A stretch of 64,000 nucleotides of DNA from NCBI GenBank assembly GCA_963739375.1, contig CAVUAF010000017.1:1-64000 (forward strand). Direction: 5' to 3'. This DNA is from CAVUAF01 sp963739375. Its GTDB lineage: Bacteria > Acidobacteriota > Terriglobia > Terriglobales > Acidobacteriaceae. A program made the position numbers and the translations under genes. Below, one piece after another: positions 9,482 through 18,024 of this stretch (positions within the stretch are counted from its first letter, which is position 1; each line of letters opens with the position of its first letter). Below the pieces are notes generated by a model. That model had not been told where the DNA came from, did not search any database, and worked only from the letters and a program-made list of their open reading frames with translations.

Positions 9482-12264
9482 CTACGCTTACTGCAATCCA
9501 ACAATCGTTCATCGACCTGATGAAACAAAACGATGAACTGGCGCGCAAAGGATTCCAACTGCTCCTGCAACGGCCGGATTATCCCCACTTTTTCGCGCCA
9601 CTAGACGAGGCGACGTTCTTTGCTCCCGAATGCAATCCAGTTCCTGTTCCGGGCGAGCGACCGAACAGTGTGTGGATTCCGTATTGGGCCCCACTGGATT
9701 ACCTCAAAGCCGTCGCGCAACACGCCGGCGCACACAACGATCAGCAGCTTGCAGTGAAGATCATGACCGTCGTTCGGAACGTGACTGCCTGGCGTGACAA
9801 CAAGGGCCAGCCACGACGCAATTACCACACCAATCGCGTCTTCGCGGAGATCCTCGGGCTGGTCCCGACCAGCATCGTCACTCTTGCGGATATCGACTTA
9901 GTGGCTGAGTGGCTCAACGACCCCTACGACCGAATGCTCACTACGGATGCGCTGGATAAAACCACAGTCCCCCGCTTCCTCAAGAGTGCGAGTCCCGATG
10001 ATTGGCAGAAAACAACACGCATCCTTTACCACGCCACTGCGATTGCTTGGCGAACGAGCGCCAATGACCGAGAACCGACACCCTTCAGTATCGTCAATGA
10101 CTTCTGGCTGCGAGAACTCCTCACGCATCACGCCAGGGAGATCGGCGCCAAAGCCGGTGCAGCAGCAGCCGAGATCATGCTGGCACGCACGCGCGAAGTC
10201 TTCGGTACGCCGCTCCGCCGCGAACACAGCACCGTCTTTCGGCCTGCCGTCGAAAACGAAGCGCAGAACCACGATTGGCGCAACGTCGAAAACCGCATGG
10301 TCGAAGGCCTGCGCGACGTACTCCTCGGATGGGCAGCGACCGACCCCAACAATTCGCGCACCGTCGTCCAACGCATGCTCACGGACGACAACGAAGTAAT
10401 CCGTCGAACTGGCGTCTATGTCCTCGCCCAATACTGGGCTGAAATGCGCGAGCTTTACAGTGCCATTGTGGCCCGGGGCTTCTTTAATAGCGGCCACCGC
10501 CATGAGCTCTACCACCTTCTGCGGGATCACTTTGGGGAAATGACGCCAGAGCAGCAGGCAGCAACACTCGCAGCAATCAAAGTGTTGCCACTTGCGAATT
10601 ATGGCGAGGATCCGAACCGGCTGCGGCGGCACAATCAATACCGCTGGCTTTCCGCGATCCACGGCAAAGGGAACGCTGCAGCGGACGCATGGTTTGAAGA
10701 ACTCGATCAAGATCAAAGCGTCGGCAAGTTGTCGGAACATCCTGACTTCGACTCGTACATTACTGGATGGGTAGGCCCTAGCGCGACACCCTATGCACCT
10801 GAGGAGCTAGCAGCACTCGCAAGAGCACAACTTCTGGTCGATAAACTCAACACGTTCACGCCGAGCGATGATTGGCGAGGCCCCACAACGGAAGGACTCA
10901 CCAGCGCGCTAGAAACGGCAGCGCGCACAACCCCAGAGGACTTTCTCGAGAACCTGGAGCAGATCCTTGCGGCACAACATGTCTATCAGAACGCTATTGT
11001 CAATGGCCTTAAGCAGGCATGGGAAGCAAAGGCGGATTTGGACTGGACCATGGCCTGGGAGCACCTTGTCAATTTCTTCGAACGACTGGTCAACAACAAG
11101 GACTTCTGGCAGTCGCAGGACTTGCACCGCCGCTGGGTCGTTGCGAGCATCGCTGATTGTCTACACGCAGGAACAAAAACAGATGACCACGCCTACGACC
11201 CCAGGCTCTTACCCCGCACCCAAGCGATCATTGCCGAGATCCTGCGGCGCGAGCCGGGTATCGATCATGCAGCGGACGATGCGATGACGCAGGCCATTAA
11301 TACCGCCAAGGGGCGAGCGATTGAAGCGTTCTTCAGTCAAGCGTTGCGCGCGGCGAGAGTTGATGACCGCCAGGCAGGAAACCACGGACAGGCGTGGGAA
11401 GCCATCAGGCCAGTCTTCGAGGCGGAACTCGCCCGCTGCACGGATGCAAATTTTGAGTTCAGCACACTGTGCGGCACCTACCTCCCGCAGCTCCAATATC
11501 TCGATCACGCATGGACCAACCAAAACATCGAACACATTTTTCCCCAAGAATATGACGCGAATACGGTCTGCGCGCTCGACGGGCTGGCTTACGCGGCGTT
11601 CACGGGGCAAGTTTACGAGTTGCTGATGGCACACGGCATTCTCGACCGAGCGCTTCGACTTGAGCTGAAAGGGCGCAGCGCACGCGAAAAGCTCCTGGAG
11701 CGCATCGGCGCAGCATACCTCTGGGGCCTGGAAACCCTCGACGGAAACCGATTCAGGCACATCTTTGCCCACGCTACGGTAGCTGATCTGGACGTGCTTA
11801 CTCGCGTCTTCTGGATGGTCCGCAACGAGCAGCTGACAGCAGAACAGCGCGAACGCGTCCTCGCATTTTGGGAACATTCCGTAACGTGGGCGCAACAGCA
11901 GCAACCGGTTCCGGAACGCTTACTCTCGCTTCTGAGCATGCTCGCTACCCATATCACTACGCTCGGCGCACGCGAGCAGCACATGCTTGAGACGGTCGCG
12001 CCGTACGTGCACGTCGGACACGAAACCTATGAATTCATCGCGCAACTTCTTCGGCTCGCCCCGCAAGACCCGGCAAAGATCACCAAGGTGCTCCAGGTTA
12101 TGGTTACGGCCCATGCTCCCGATTACGACTACCAAGATCGCCTTAAGGCGCTCCTGCAATTCCTTGCGGAGCACGGACAACGAGAGGCTGTTATCCTTCT
12201 GAGTAATCCCCTGCGGCACCTCGAAGGGGTTCAAATACTGTTCAAGACACTAACCCAGCACTGA
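9478..12264 (+). CDS. large helical (HEAT/ARM-like) partner of SIR2 protein, candidate sensor
   Basis: 928 residues from GTG 9478, which overlaps the SIR2 stop. The open frame extends upstream, but that part lies in the SIR2 gene. The sequence is almost entirely predicted alpha-helical with many Trp, Leu and Ala helices and short turns: an N-terminal part with SVWIPYWAPLDYLKAVAQHA, a centre with VLLGWAATDP and QRMLTDDNEVIRRTGVYVLA (HEAT-like), and C-terminal helices such as LAPQDPAKITKVLQVMVTA. I see no P-loop, nuclease or protease motif, so it is unlikely to be a STAND ATPase. I do not recognise it as a named family. By analogy with DSR2, where SIR2 is fused to a long helical sensing region, I infer a split sensor/effector pair. 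Confidence 0.6.
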   Translation: MTTLTAIQQSFIDLMKQNDELARKGFQLLLQRPDYPHFFAPLDEATFFAPECNPVPVPGERPNSVWIPYWAPLDYLKAVAQHAGAHNDQQLAVKIMTVVRNVTAWRDNKGQPRRNYHTNRVFAEILGLVPTSIVTLADIDLVAEWLNDPYDRMLTTDALDKTTVPRFLKSASPDDWQKTTRILYHATAIAWRTSANDREPTPFSIVNDFWLRELLTHHAREIGAKAGAAAAEIMLARTREVFGTPLRREHSTVFRPAVENEAQNHDWRNVENRMVEGLRDVLLGWAATDPNNSRTVVQRMLTDDNEVIRRTGVYVLAQYWAEMRELYSAIVARGFFNSGHRHELYHLLRDHFGEMTPEQQAATLAAIKVLPLANYGEDPNRLRRHNQYRWLSAIHGKGNAAADAWFEELDQDQSVGKLSEHPDFDSYITGWVGPSATPYAPEELAALARAQLLVDKLNTFTPSDDWRGPTTEGLTSALETAARTTPEDFLENLEQILAAQHVYQNAIVNGLKQAWEAKADLDWTMAWEHLVNFFERLVNNKDFWQSQDLHRRWVVASIADCLHAGTKTDDHAYDPRLLPRTQAIIAEILRREPGIDHAADDAMTQAINTAKGRAIEAFFSQALRAARVDDRQAGNHGQAWEAIRPVFEAELARCTDANFEFSTLCGTYLPQLQYLDHAWTNQNIEHIFPQEYDANTVCALDGLAYAAFTGQVYELLMAHGILDRALRLELKGRSAREKLLERIGAAYLWGLETLDGNRFRHIFAHATVADLDVLTRVFWMVRNEQLTAEQRERVLAFWEHSVTWAQQQQPVPERLLSLLSMLATHITTLGAREQHMLETVAPYVHVGHETYEFIAQLLRLAPQDPAKITKVLQVMVTAHAPDYDYQDRLKALLQFLAEHGQREAVILLSNPLRHLEGVQILFKTLTQH

Positions 12265-12867
12265 CCACCAGTTCGATCAACGAGCTGCGTTACGGCACCT
12301 GAGCGAGTAATGCTGGCTTTGGGGGGCAGCCTCGGCTACTGGAAGCTTAAGATGTGGCAATACTCTCGAACATGGATGCGACGCGTTTGGTCAACGGGAT
12401 TGGAAATCACCTGACCACTCTGCACGCGTTTTGTGCTCTGCCGGCAGCATCCACCTGTGCCCTGCTGCGGCAGCATTCATGTCGCAGGTTTCCTGTTCCG
12501 ACGAGCCCCCCAGCATCGTGGTGGGCGTAGGTCTCATCAGCCCAATGTGAAGTTCAATCTCGGGTGGGTGGTCGAGTTTGCACGGGCCGGCGTTCCAGGG
12601 TCCGCGGTTCCGCCACGCGTCTGCAGCCAGGATTGGGACCCTCATGGCCCCGCTCTACATTGAGCCGGTGAGCACCAGAACCGATTGTGAGCTGCTGCGG
12701 CGGTCAGCACTGCATCGGGGTTTGAGTTTATACCCGCCATCCTTCCGATACATTTGCGGAGGTGCTCTTTCGCCGGATTGGGTCGCAGTGTGCACCGGTA
12801 GAGCGACAACGTTTACAAACTTGAGGACACTGTAAACGGCTAATGAGCCGACAATGTATATTACATT
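12265..12867. other. non-coding stretch
   Basis: About 600 bases after the SIR2 operon. Open frames are short, with no homology I can recognise. The end of the stretch is AT-rich (TGTATATTACATTACA) and leads into the palindrome at 12868, so it probably contains the promoter of the next gene. Confidence 0.5.
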
Positions 12868-12887
12868 ACAGTACAGTACTGTACTGT
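12868..12887. promoter_or_regulatory. 20-bp perfect palindrome, probable operator
   Basis: ACAGTACAGTACTGTACTGT is its own exact reverse complement and lies in an AT-rich segment directly at the first possible start codon (GTG 12886) of the following gene. The position and symmetry fit a repressor dimer site, perhaps for autoregulation. It could also be a recombinase or nuclease recognition site. Confidence 0.6.
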
Positions 12888-13791
12888 GCACGGGTCCAAC
12901 ATTGCCCGATTTGACCGTCAAAGCCACCTCCTGACACACAAAGTGAGACCGACGACAGCCAATCGCCCTGCTGCTCCTGGGCCGCCGAAGGCCCAGCCTG
13001 ATTTTTTCAGGCGTCTGGAGAAGCGCGGAATCGGTGCAGAGCAATTTGGCCACATCAAGATGATCCTGCTGGGGTTTCTTCCCCAGAATCTCGTCTTTTT
13101 CGCCCGGCAATACGGCCTCCGGACGCGACTCGACGATGTGCTGGGCGAAATCGCCGCGTGGCGCGACTTCTTGATGAGAGACCGCGTGCTGTTTGCCGAG
13201 CAGAAGAGCCAAATCGACCAATGGCTCGCGGGAGCTGAGCGAATGGTTTGGCTTGCCATCTGGGATTGCAACAGAGAGCGCGTGGGACTGTGGGAACTGC
13301 GCTGGATCCACGTTCCAACCGATCCGAGTGAACCGGATTGCATAAACGGGCTATGGGTAAAAGCGCGACACTCGCAAACAGGCGAGATACGCGAGACCAC
13401 GCTCTCAAAGCAGGAGGTCCAGCCAAGCGTATTTGCTCGATCGCTACGGGAAGCCTACGAAAAACTCGGGATAGCGAACCATCTCTGGCTGGGTCGGGTG
13501 AACCGCGGCATTATGTCCAATCGGCCGGAGCGGGCCTGGCCGATCTTCACGCAACACGTCATCCCGCAGCTGTATGAGTATCTGCTCCCCTTTTACGCCA
13601 AGCCGCCGCATCACTCGGAGCGACTGGATCGGGCAATCCCGTCGCGCAAGGCGCTCTATCCCAAGGAACTGCTAGAGGACATGTTGGCGCTGCTGCGCAT
13701 GGATTATGCGGCAGTGTTCACAACGGCGACGACCGCGCAACTCAAAGCGCACATACAGAGGCACCTCTCAGCCCGAAGTATTAAGCCCTAA
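12886..13791 (+). CDS. hypothetical protein, island cargo
   Basis: 301 residues if the GTG at 12886 is used. This start overlaps the palindrome and has no ribosome site, so GTG at about 12943 or a later start may be right. The conserved-looking part begins at DFFRRLEKRGIGAEQFGHIK and includes AERMVWLAIWDCNRERVGLW, RWIHVPTDPSEP and a C-terminal AIPSRKALYPKELLEDMLAL. Mostly helical, cytoplasmic, no membrane segment. I do not recognise the family. It sits between the SIR2 operon and the integrase; association with mobile DNA is the only clue to its role. Confidence 0.5.
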   Translation: MHGSNIARFDRQSHLLTHKVRPTTANRPAAPGPPKAQPDFFRRLEKRGIGAEQFGHIKMILLGFLPQNLVFFARQYGLRTRLDDVLGEIAAWRDFLMRDRVLFAEQKSQIDQWLAGAERMVWLAIWDCNRERVGLWELRWIHVPTDPSEPDCINGLWVKARHSQTGEIRETTLSKQEVQPSVFARSLREAYEKLGIANHLWLGRVNRGIMSNRPERAWPIFTQHVIPQLYEYLLPFYAKPPHHSERLDRAIPSRKALYPKELLEDMLALLRMDYAAVFTTATTAQLKAHIQRHLSARSIKP

Positions 13792-13894
13792 AAATCCCAC
13801 AAACCGCCCGAGATAGTACTTTCGTGCGCACTGGGCATGATTGTTCGAGGATGACGGCCAGGCTCGCAGCCCGAGCCTGGGGAGGCATCCTCTC

Positions 13895-14185
13895 ATGCGA
13901 CGTTGCGTCAACTGCGGCTTACGTAGCCAAGTCACCATCTGCCCGATTCTCTCCACCCGTGGAGCTCACCCTCGCCGGCAAAAATGCGCGCTGGTGATTG
14001 CCTTTTGCCTCGACTGTTTACGCGCCTTTGTCGAGGGCAGCCACATCCGGATTGCGGAACACCTGCGAGCGCCCCTCAGAGAGGCGTTAACAGCGTTGTT
14101 TGGCCATCCCACAACACCAGCCCAAGCCCCTCCCACGACGGTGCACGACGCCGCCACTCCGCGGCTGGTGAACGCGCGTCAGTGA
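13895..14185 (+). CDS. small Cys-rich (zinc-ribbon-like) protein
   Basis: 96 residues. ATG 13895 is chosen because GGGGAGG lies 9-10 bases upstream; the frame is open further but unsupported. The product starts MRRCVNCGLRSQVTICP and later has CALVIAFCLDCLRAF, giving two CxxC-type pairs that could bind zinc. The tail is Pro/Ala-rich. It lies just ahead of the integrase, where small regulators or excision factors are commonly encoded, but nothing proves this role. Confidence 0.5.
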   Translation: MRRCVNCGLRSQVTICPILSTRGAHPRRQKCALVIAFCLDCLRAFVEGSHIRIAEHLRAPLREALTALFGHPTTPAQAPPTTVHDAATPRLVNARQ

Positions 14186-14261
14186 TACCTGCCAACTCGT
14201 GCAAGAACCGTTTACAATACGCGCCCAAGGACAGCCGACAACGGGTCAAGGAGGTTACTCA

Positions 14262-15425
14262 TTGGCTCGTCGTCGATATCAGCAAGGAAGTCTCTGCCTC
14301 AGAGGCAAACGAAACCGGGTCTGGGTCGGAAGGTGGCGCGAAGATGAGTTGCTGTCAGACGGCACGCTGCGACGGATCAACCGGAAAGAGATCATTGGGA
14401 CGTTGCAGGAGTACCCGACGAAGCGGCTTGCGCAGCGGGTGTTACAGGTGCGGCTGGCATCCGTAAACAGCCCGGCATACCGGCCCCAGATCACGATCAC
14501 GTTCACGCAGTTCTTTGACAAATGGAAGAGCACGGTCCTGCCGCAGTACAAGCCGTCGACGCAGCAGCATATGCTCAGCGATATCGAACACCATCTCCTG
14601 CCGTTCTTCGGCGCGATGCTGGTGCGGAAGATCTCGCCTGAGCAGGTGCAGGCGTTCGTGGCGTCACTGAAGGTCGGCCCCAAGACCGCGCACAACGTCG
14701 TGGCGGTTTTGCGATCGTTATGGCGGACGGTAAAGGCGTGGGGATATGCCCCGGACGATCCCTTCGTCGGGCTGCTGCTGCCGGAAGCCACCAGGCCAGA
14801 ACCGCGGTGCTTCGCCGTCGAGGAAGCGACGCGTATTCTGCAGCACGCAAAAGAGCCGCTGCGGACGTTGTACTGGCTGGCTGCCGAGACTGGCATGCGG
14901 GCCGGCGAGCTTTGCGCGTTGCGGTGGGAAGACGTGGATCTCAACTGCGGCATCGTGCAGGTGCGACAGAGCTCGTGGAAAGGGCGCATGCAAACGCCAA
15001 AGACGGCTGCATCACGGCGGAAGTTTGCGCTCTCCCCTGAGTTGGCCGATCACCTGCGGAAGATGAAGGACGACCGTGAGGGGCTCCTGTTCCTCAACAA
15101 AATCGGCCGGCCCTTCAAATCCGGCAAGATCGTAGAGAAGCACCTGTATCCGCTGCTCGACGATCTCGGAATCCCCAGGCGCGGACTGCATGCCTTCCGT
15201 CACCTGAACGGTAGCCTAATGGACCGTCTAGGCACGCCGGTGAAGGTGCGCCAGGAGAGATTAGGGCACAGCACGGCGACCACCACTCTCGACCGGTATA
15301 CGCATTCGGTTGGCGAGGATGATCGTCGCATTGCGGCAAAGCTCGGCGACGTTTTGTGCCCAATTGTGTCCAAGTCGGATGCGACCGGCACCAGCGCCAA
15401 GAGCCAGACGGTTGCGATTCAATAG
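14262..15425 (+). CDS. tyrosine recombinase / phage-type integrase
   Basis: 387 residues from TTG 14262, which has AAGGAGG 8 bases upstream and begins LARRRYQQGSL, the usual N-terminus of this integrase type. A GTG at 14199 would add 21 unsupported residues. An SAM-like core-binding domain (about 75-160, FDKWKSTVLPQYKPSTQQHM) is followed by the catalytic domain with ETGMRAGELCALRWEDV (Arg I), a Lys in the beta-hairpin, HAFRHLNGSLM (His-x-x-Arg), ERLGHSTATTTLDRYTH (His and nucleophile Tyr). All catalytic residues are present. The gene ends 27 bases from the CCA end of tRNA-Pro, so that tRNA is the likely attachment gene and the island lies to the left. Confidence 0.92.
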   Translation: MARRRYQQGSLCLRGKRNRVWVGRWREDELLSDGTLRRINRKEIIGTLQEYPTKRLAQRVLQVRLASVNSPAYRPQITITFTQFFDKWKSTVLPQYKPSTQQHMLSDIEHHLLPFFGAMLVRKISPEQVQAFVASLKVGPKTAHNVVAVLRSLWRTVKAWGYAPDDPFVGLLLPEATRPEPRCFAVEEATRILQHAKEPLRTLYWLAAETGMRAGELCALRWEDVDLNCGIVQVRQSSWKGRMQTPKTAASRRKFALSPELADHLRKMKDDREGLLFLNKIGRPFKSGKIVEKHLYPLLDDLGIPRRGLHAFRHLNGSLMDRLGTPVKVRQERLGHSTATTTLDRYTHSVGEDDRRIAAKLGDVLCPIVSKSDATGTSAKSQTVAIQ

Positions 15426-15451
15426 CTTAGCTTGGGCGGGTTTTTAGAAGT

Positions 15452-15528
<77 letters not shown>

Positions 15529-15783
15529 ACTGGGCAGGCAACGATCTGCGGTGCGGCGCGCCGTCGCGCGCATGGGTCATCGCAGAAAACCACGGCGAAG
15601 AACGCCCGGCGGCGCTCCCGCGCCTTCCATTATAACAGACCTGTGCCGCCAGCAGGCGGCGGGTTCGCAGCCACGACGTCGCCGCCCTCCCCATCGCCGC
15701 CCCGCCGCGGGTGATAGAATAGGAGTTTCGTCGCAGCCAAGCGAGCGCGCGTGGGGACCCATCCCGCAGACCGGAAGAGACTG

Positions 15784-16833
15784 GTGCCAGCCAAGACCGC
15801 CGCCGAACCCATCACCTATGCTGCCGCGGGCGTCGACCTCGAACGCGCCCAGCGCACCAAGCAGCGCATCAAGTACCTCGCGCACAAAACCTTCACCCGC
15901 AACGTCCTCAGCGAGATTGGCGGCTACGGCGGCCTGTTTGCCCTCGACAAGAAGCGCTACCGCGATCCCGTGCTGGTTTCCAGCGTGGACGGCGTCGGCA
16001 CCAAGCTGAAGGTGGCGTTCGAGTTGGGCGTCCACCACACCATCGGCGCCGACCTGGTGAACCACTGCGTCAACGACATTGCCGTGCAGGGCGCGGCGCC
16101 GCTCTTCTTCATGGATTACTTCGCCAGCGGCAAGCTCGATCCCGACGTCACGGAAAAGGTCGTGAGCGGCATCGCCGACGCCTGCAAGCAGAACGGCTGC
16201 GCCCTCATCGGTGGCGAGACGGCGGAAATGCCCGGCTTCTACTCCAACGGCGAGTACGACCTCGCCGGCTTCATCGTGGGCGTGGTGGAGCGCGATCGCA
16301 TCCTCACCGGCGAGGCCGTCAAGCCCGGCGACGTGCTGATCGGGCTGGCCTCCAACGGGCTGCACACCAACGGCTACACGCTGGCCCGCAAGCTGCTCTT
16401 CGGCGTCGCGCACTACTCGCCCGAAACTTACGTCAACGCCATCAAGAACAAGGTCGGCTCCGAGCTGATGCGCACCCACAAAAGCTACTGGCCGGTGGTG
16501 CGGCGGCTGGTGGAAAGCGAAGCCGTTTCCGCCATGGCGCACATCACCGGCGGCGGCATCACCGACAACCTGCCGCGCGTCCTGGCCAAGGGCACGTCCG
16601 CGGTCATCGACCTCGGCACCTGGCCGGTCCCGCCCGTCTTCGAGCACTTGCAGACCATTGGCCGCATCCCGCCCGAGGAGATGTACCGCACTTTCAACAT
16701 GGGGATCGGCATGGTGCTGGTGGTGCCCAGCGACAAGTTCAAGAAGGTGCACCAGGTACTCGACCGCGCCAACGAGAAGGGCCACACCATCGGCCGCGTG
16801 GTGCGCGGCGACCGCAAGGTCAGCTACGTGTGA
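15784..16833 (+). CDS. purM: phosphoribosylformylglycinamidine cyclo-ligase (AIR synthetase)
   Basis: 349 residues from GTG 15784 (GGAAGAG just upstream; an earlier GTG at 15751 is possible). It closes the imidazole ring of FGAM with ATP, step five of purine synthesis. Visible signatures: YAAAGVDLERAQ, VSSVDGVGTKLKVAFE, HHTIGADLVNHCVNDI, GCALIGGETAEMPGFY, GLASNGLHTNGYTLAR and the C-terminal FNMGIGMVLVV. Length is normal. The stop overlaps the next gene (GTGA), and purN follows, so purM, the alkyltransferase-like gene and purN are likely one transcript. Confidence 0.96.
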   Translation: MPAKTAAEPITYAAAGVDLERAQRTKQRIKYLAHKTFTRNVLSEIGGYGGLFALDKKRYRDPVLVSSVDGVGTKLKVAFELGVHHTIGADLVNHCVNDIAVQGAAPLFFMDYFASGKLDPDVTEKVVSGIADACKQNGCALIGGETAEMPGFYSNGEYDLAGFIVGVVERDRILTGEAVKPGDVLIGLASNGLHTNGYTLARKLLFGVAHYSPETYVNAIKNKVGSELMRTHKSYWPVVRRLVESEAVSAMAHITGGGITDNLPRVLAKGTSAVIDLGTWPVPPVFEHLQTIGRIPPEEMYRTFNMGIGMVLVVPSDKFKKVHQVLDRANEKGHTIGRVVRGDRKVSYV

Positions 16834-17198
16834 AAGCCGCGCCCGGCGCCATGTTCCGCAAGATCGAACAGACGGTGCGCCGCATTCCGCGCGGAAAAGT
16901 CGCGACCTACGGCGACGTCGCCTACGCCGCCGGTTTTCCCGGCGCGGCCCGCCAGGTGGCCTGGGCGCTGCACGGTTCCCGCGGCCTGCCGTGGCAGCGC
17001 GTGGTCGGCGCCGGCGGCAAGATCCTGCTGCCCGGGGAATTCGGCTTCGAGCAGCGCCTCCGCCTCCAGGCCGAGGGCGTCGCCTTTGCCGGCCTCCGCG
17101 TCCGCATGGACCTGCACCGGCACCATTGGCTCCGCGCCAAGCGCAACGTGCGCACGAAGAGAACGCCTCGCGGCCACTCAAGAAAATTGAGAAATTGA
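16830..17198 (+). CDS. alkyltransferase-like (ATL) protein, Trp in place of catalytic Cys
   Basis: 122 residues from GTG 16830, overlapping the purM stop; ATG 16851 is the alternative. It has the MGMT DNA-binding fold: IPRGKVATYGDVAYAAGFPGAARQVAWALHG (helix-turn-helix with the Arg finger) then GLPWQRVVGAGGKI. In O6-alkylguanine transferases the motif is PCHRV; here Cys is Trp, which defines ATL proteins. These bind O6-alkylguanine without repairing it and pass the lesion to nucleotide excision repair. The basic C-terminal tail (RAKRNVRTKRTPRG) is extra. The N-terminal MGMT domain is absent, as usual for ATLs. Co-transcription with purM looks like positional economy rather than pathway logic. 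Confidence 0.88.
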   Translation: MKAAPGAMFRKIEQTVRRIPRGKVATYGDVAYAAGFPGAARQVAWALHGSRGLPWQRVVGAGGKILLPGEFGFEQRLRLQAEGVAFAGLRVRMDLHRHHWLRAKRNVRTKRTPRGHSRKLRN

Positions 17199-17201
17199 GT
17201 G

Positions 17202-17281
17202 ATTGAGAAATTGAGTAATTTGATCGCGTGTGTGCGTGCTGCGGCACGGCTTACAATTCCTCAATTACCCAATTTCTCAAT
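17202..17281. repeat. long imperfect inverted repeat built of ATTGAGA heptads
   Basis: Bases 17202-17220 and 17263-17281 are reverse complements with one mismatch in 19, separated by 42 bases. Both arms consist of ATTGAGA/AATTGAG-like 7-base units. It forms a large hairpin in the leader of purN. It has no T-run and could be a processing or attenuation structure, or a mobile repeat. Confidence 0.65.
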
Positions 17282-17287
17282 TACCCG

Positions 17288-17911
17288 ATGAAGCGTCTCG
17301 CCATCCTCATTTCCGGCCGCGGTTCCAACTTCCTGGCGATTGCCGACTCCGTCGCCGCCGGCCGCATTGCCGCCGAGATCGCCCTCGTCATCTCCAACCG
17401 CGCAGACGCCGCCGGCATCGCCGCTGCCCGCGCTCGCGGCCTGCCCACGTTGGTGATTCCGTCGAAAGGACGCACCCGCGAAGACCACGAAAGGGAAGTG
17501 CTGGCCGCGCTCGACGCGGCGCGCGTCGACCTCATCTGCCTGGCCGGCTACATGCGCTTGCTCTCCGCCGACTTCGTGCGCCGCTATCCGCACCGCATCC
17601 TTAATATTCATCCTTCTCTCTTGCCGGCGTTTCCCGGGCTCGAGGCGCAGCGCCAGGCGCTCGACCACGGGGTCAAGGTCAGCGGCTGCACCGTGCATTT
17701 CGTCGACGAGCAGCTCGACCACGGGCCCATCCTGGTGCAGCGCACCGTGCCTGTTCTCCCCGGCGACGACGAGCCCATACTCGCCGCCCGCATTTTGGAG
17801 CAGGAACACATCGCGTATACGGAAGCGGTCAACCTCGCGCTCAGCGGCGATTGCGAGATCGTCGGTCGCCGGGTGGTGCCGCGGTCTGCCCGCGATTCTG
17901 CCGCCCGCTGA
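17288..17911 (+). CDS. purN: phosphoribosylglycinamide formyltransferase
   Basis: 207 residues from ATG 17288 (upstream open frame lies in the inverted repeat). It transfers formyl from 10-formyl-THF to GAR in purine synthesis. Motifs: LAILISGRGSNFLAI (phosphate loop), LAGYMRLLSADFV, ILNIHPSLLPAFPGLEA with the catalytic Asn-x-His, SGCTVHFVDEQLDHGPIL with the catalytic Asp, and a C-terminal EHIAYTEAVNLAL. Full length. It follows purM and the ATL gene in the same direction. Confidence 0.95.
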   Translation: MKRLAILISGRGSNFLAIADSVAAGRIAAEIALVISNRADAAGIAAARARGLPTLVIPSKGRTREDHEREVLAALDAARVDLICLAGYMRLLSADFVRRYPHRILNIHPSLLPAFPGLEAQRQALDHGVKVSGCTVHFVDEQLDHGPILVQRTVPVLPGDDEPILAARILEQEHIAYTEAVNLALSGDCEIVGRRVVPRSARDSAAR

Positions 17912-18024
17912 ACTGCTCTGCGGCATTCGCCGGCCTCCTGCGTGGCCTTTGTGTAACCTTTGTGTCCTTGGTGGTTCGCTGTTGTGGCGGCCGGCAGACA
18001 GTTCTTTATCCCCCGCCCTCTATA

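Noticed and set aside
5233..15451. Second attachment site (copy of tRNA-Pro 3' end)
   Set aside because: I searched by eye for the T-arm and acceptor sequence and found no convincing copy within the window.
15577..17247. 556-codon minus-strand open frame opposite purM
   Set aside because: It is a GC-driven shadow of purM and the ATL gene; low-complexity His/Val/Gly-rich product with no domain.
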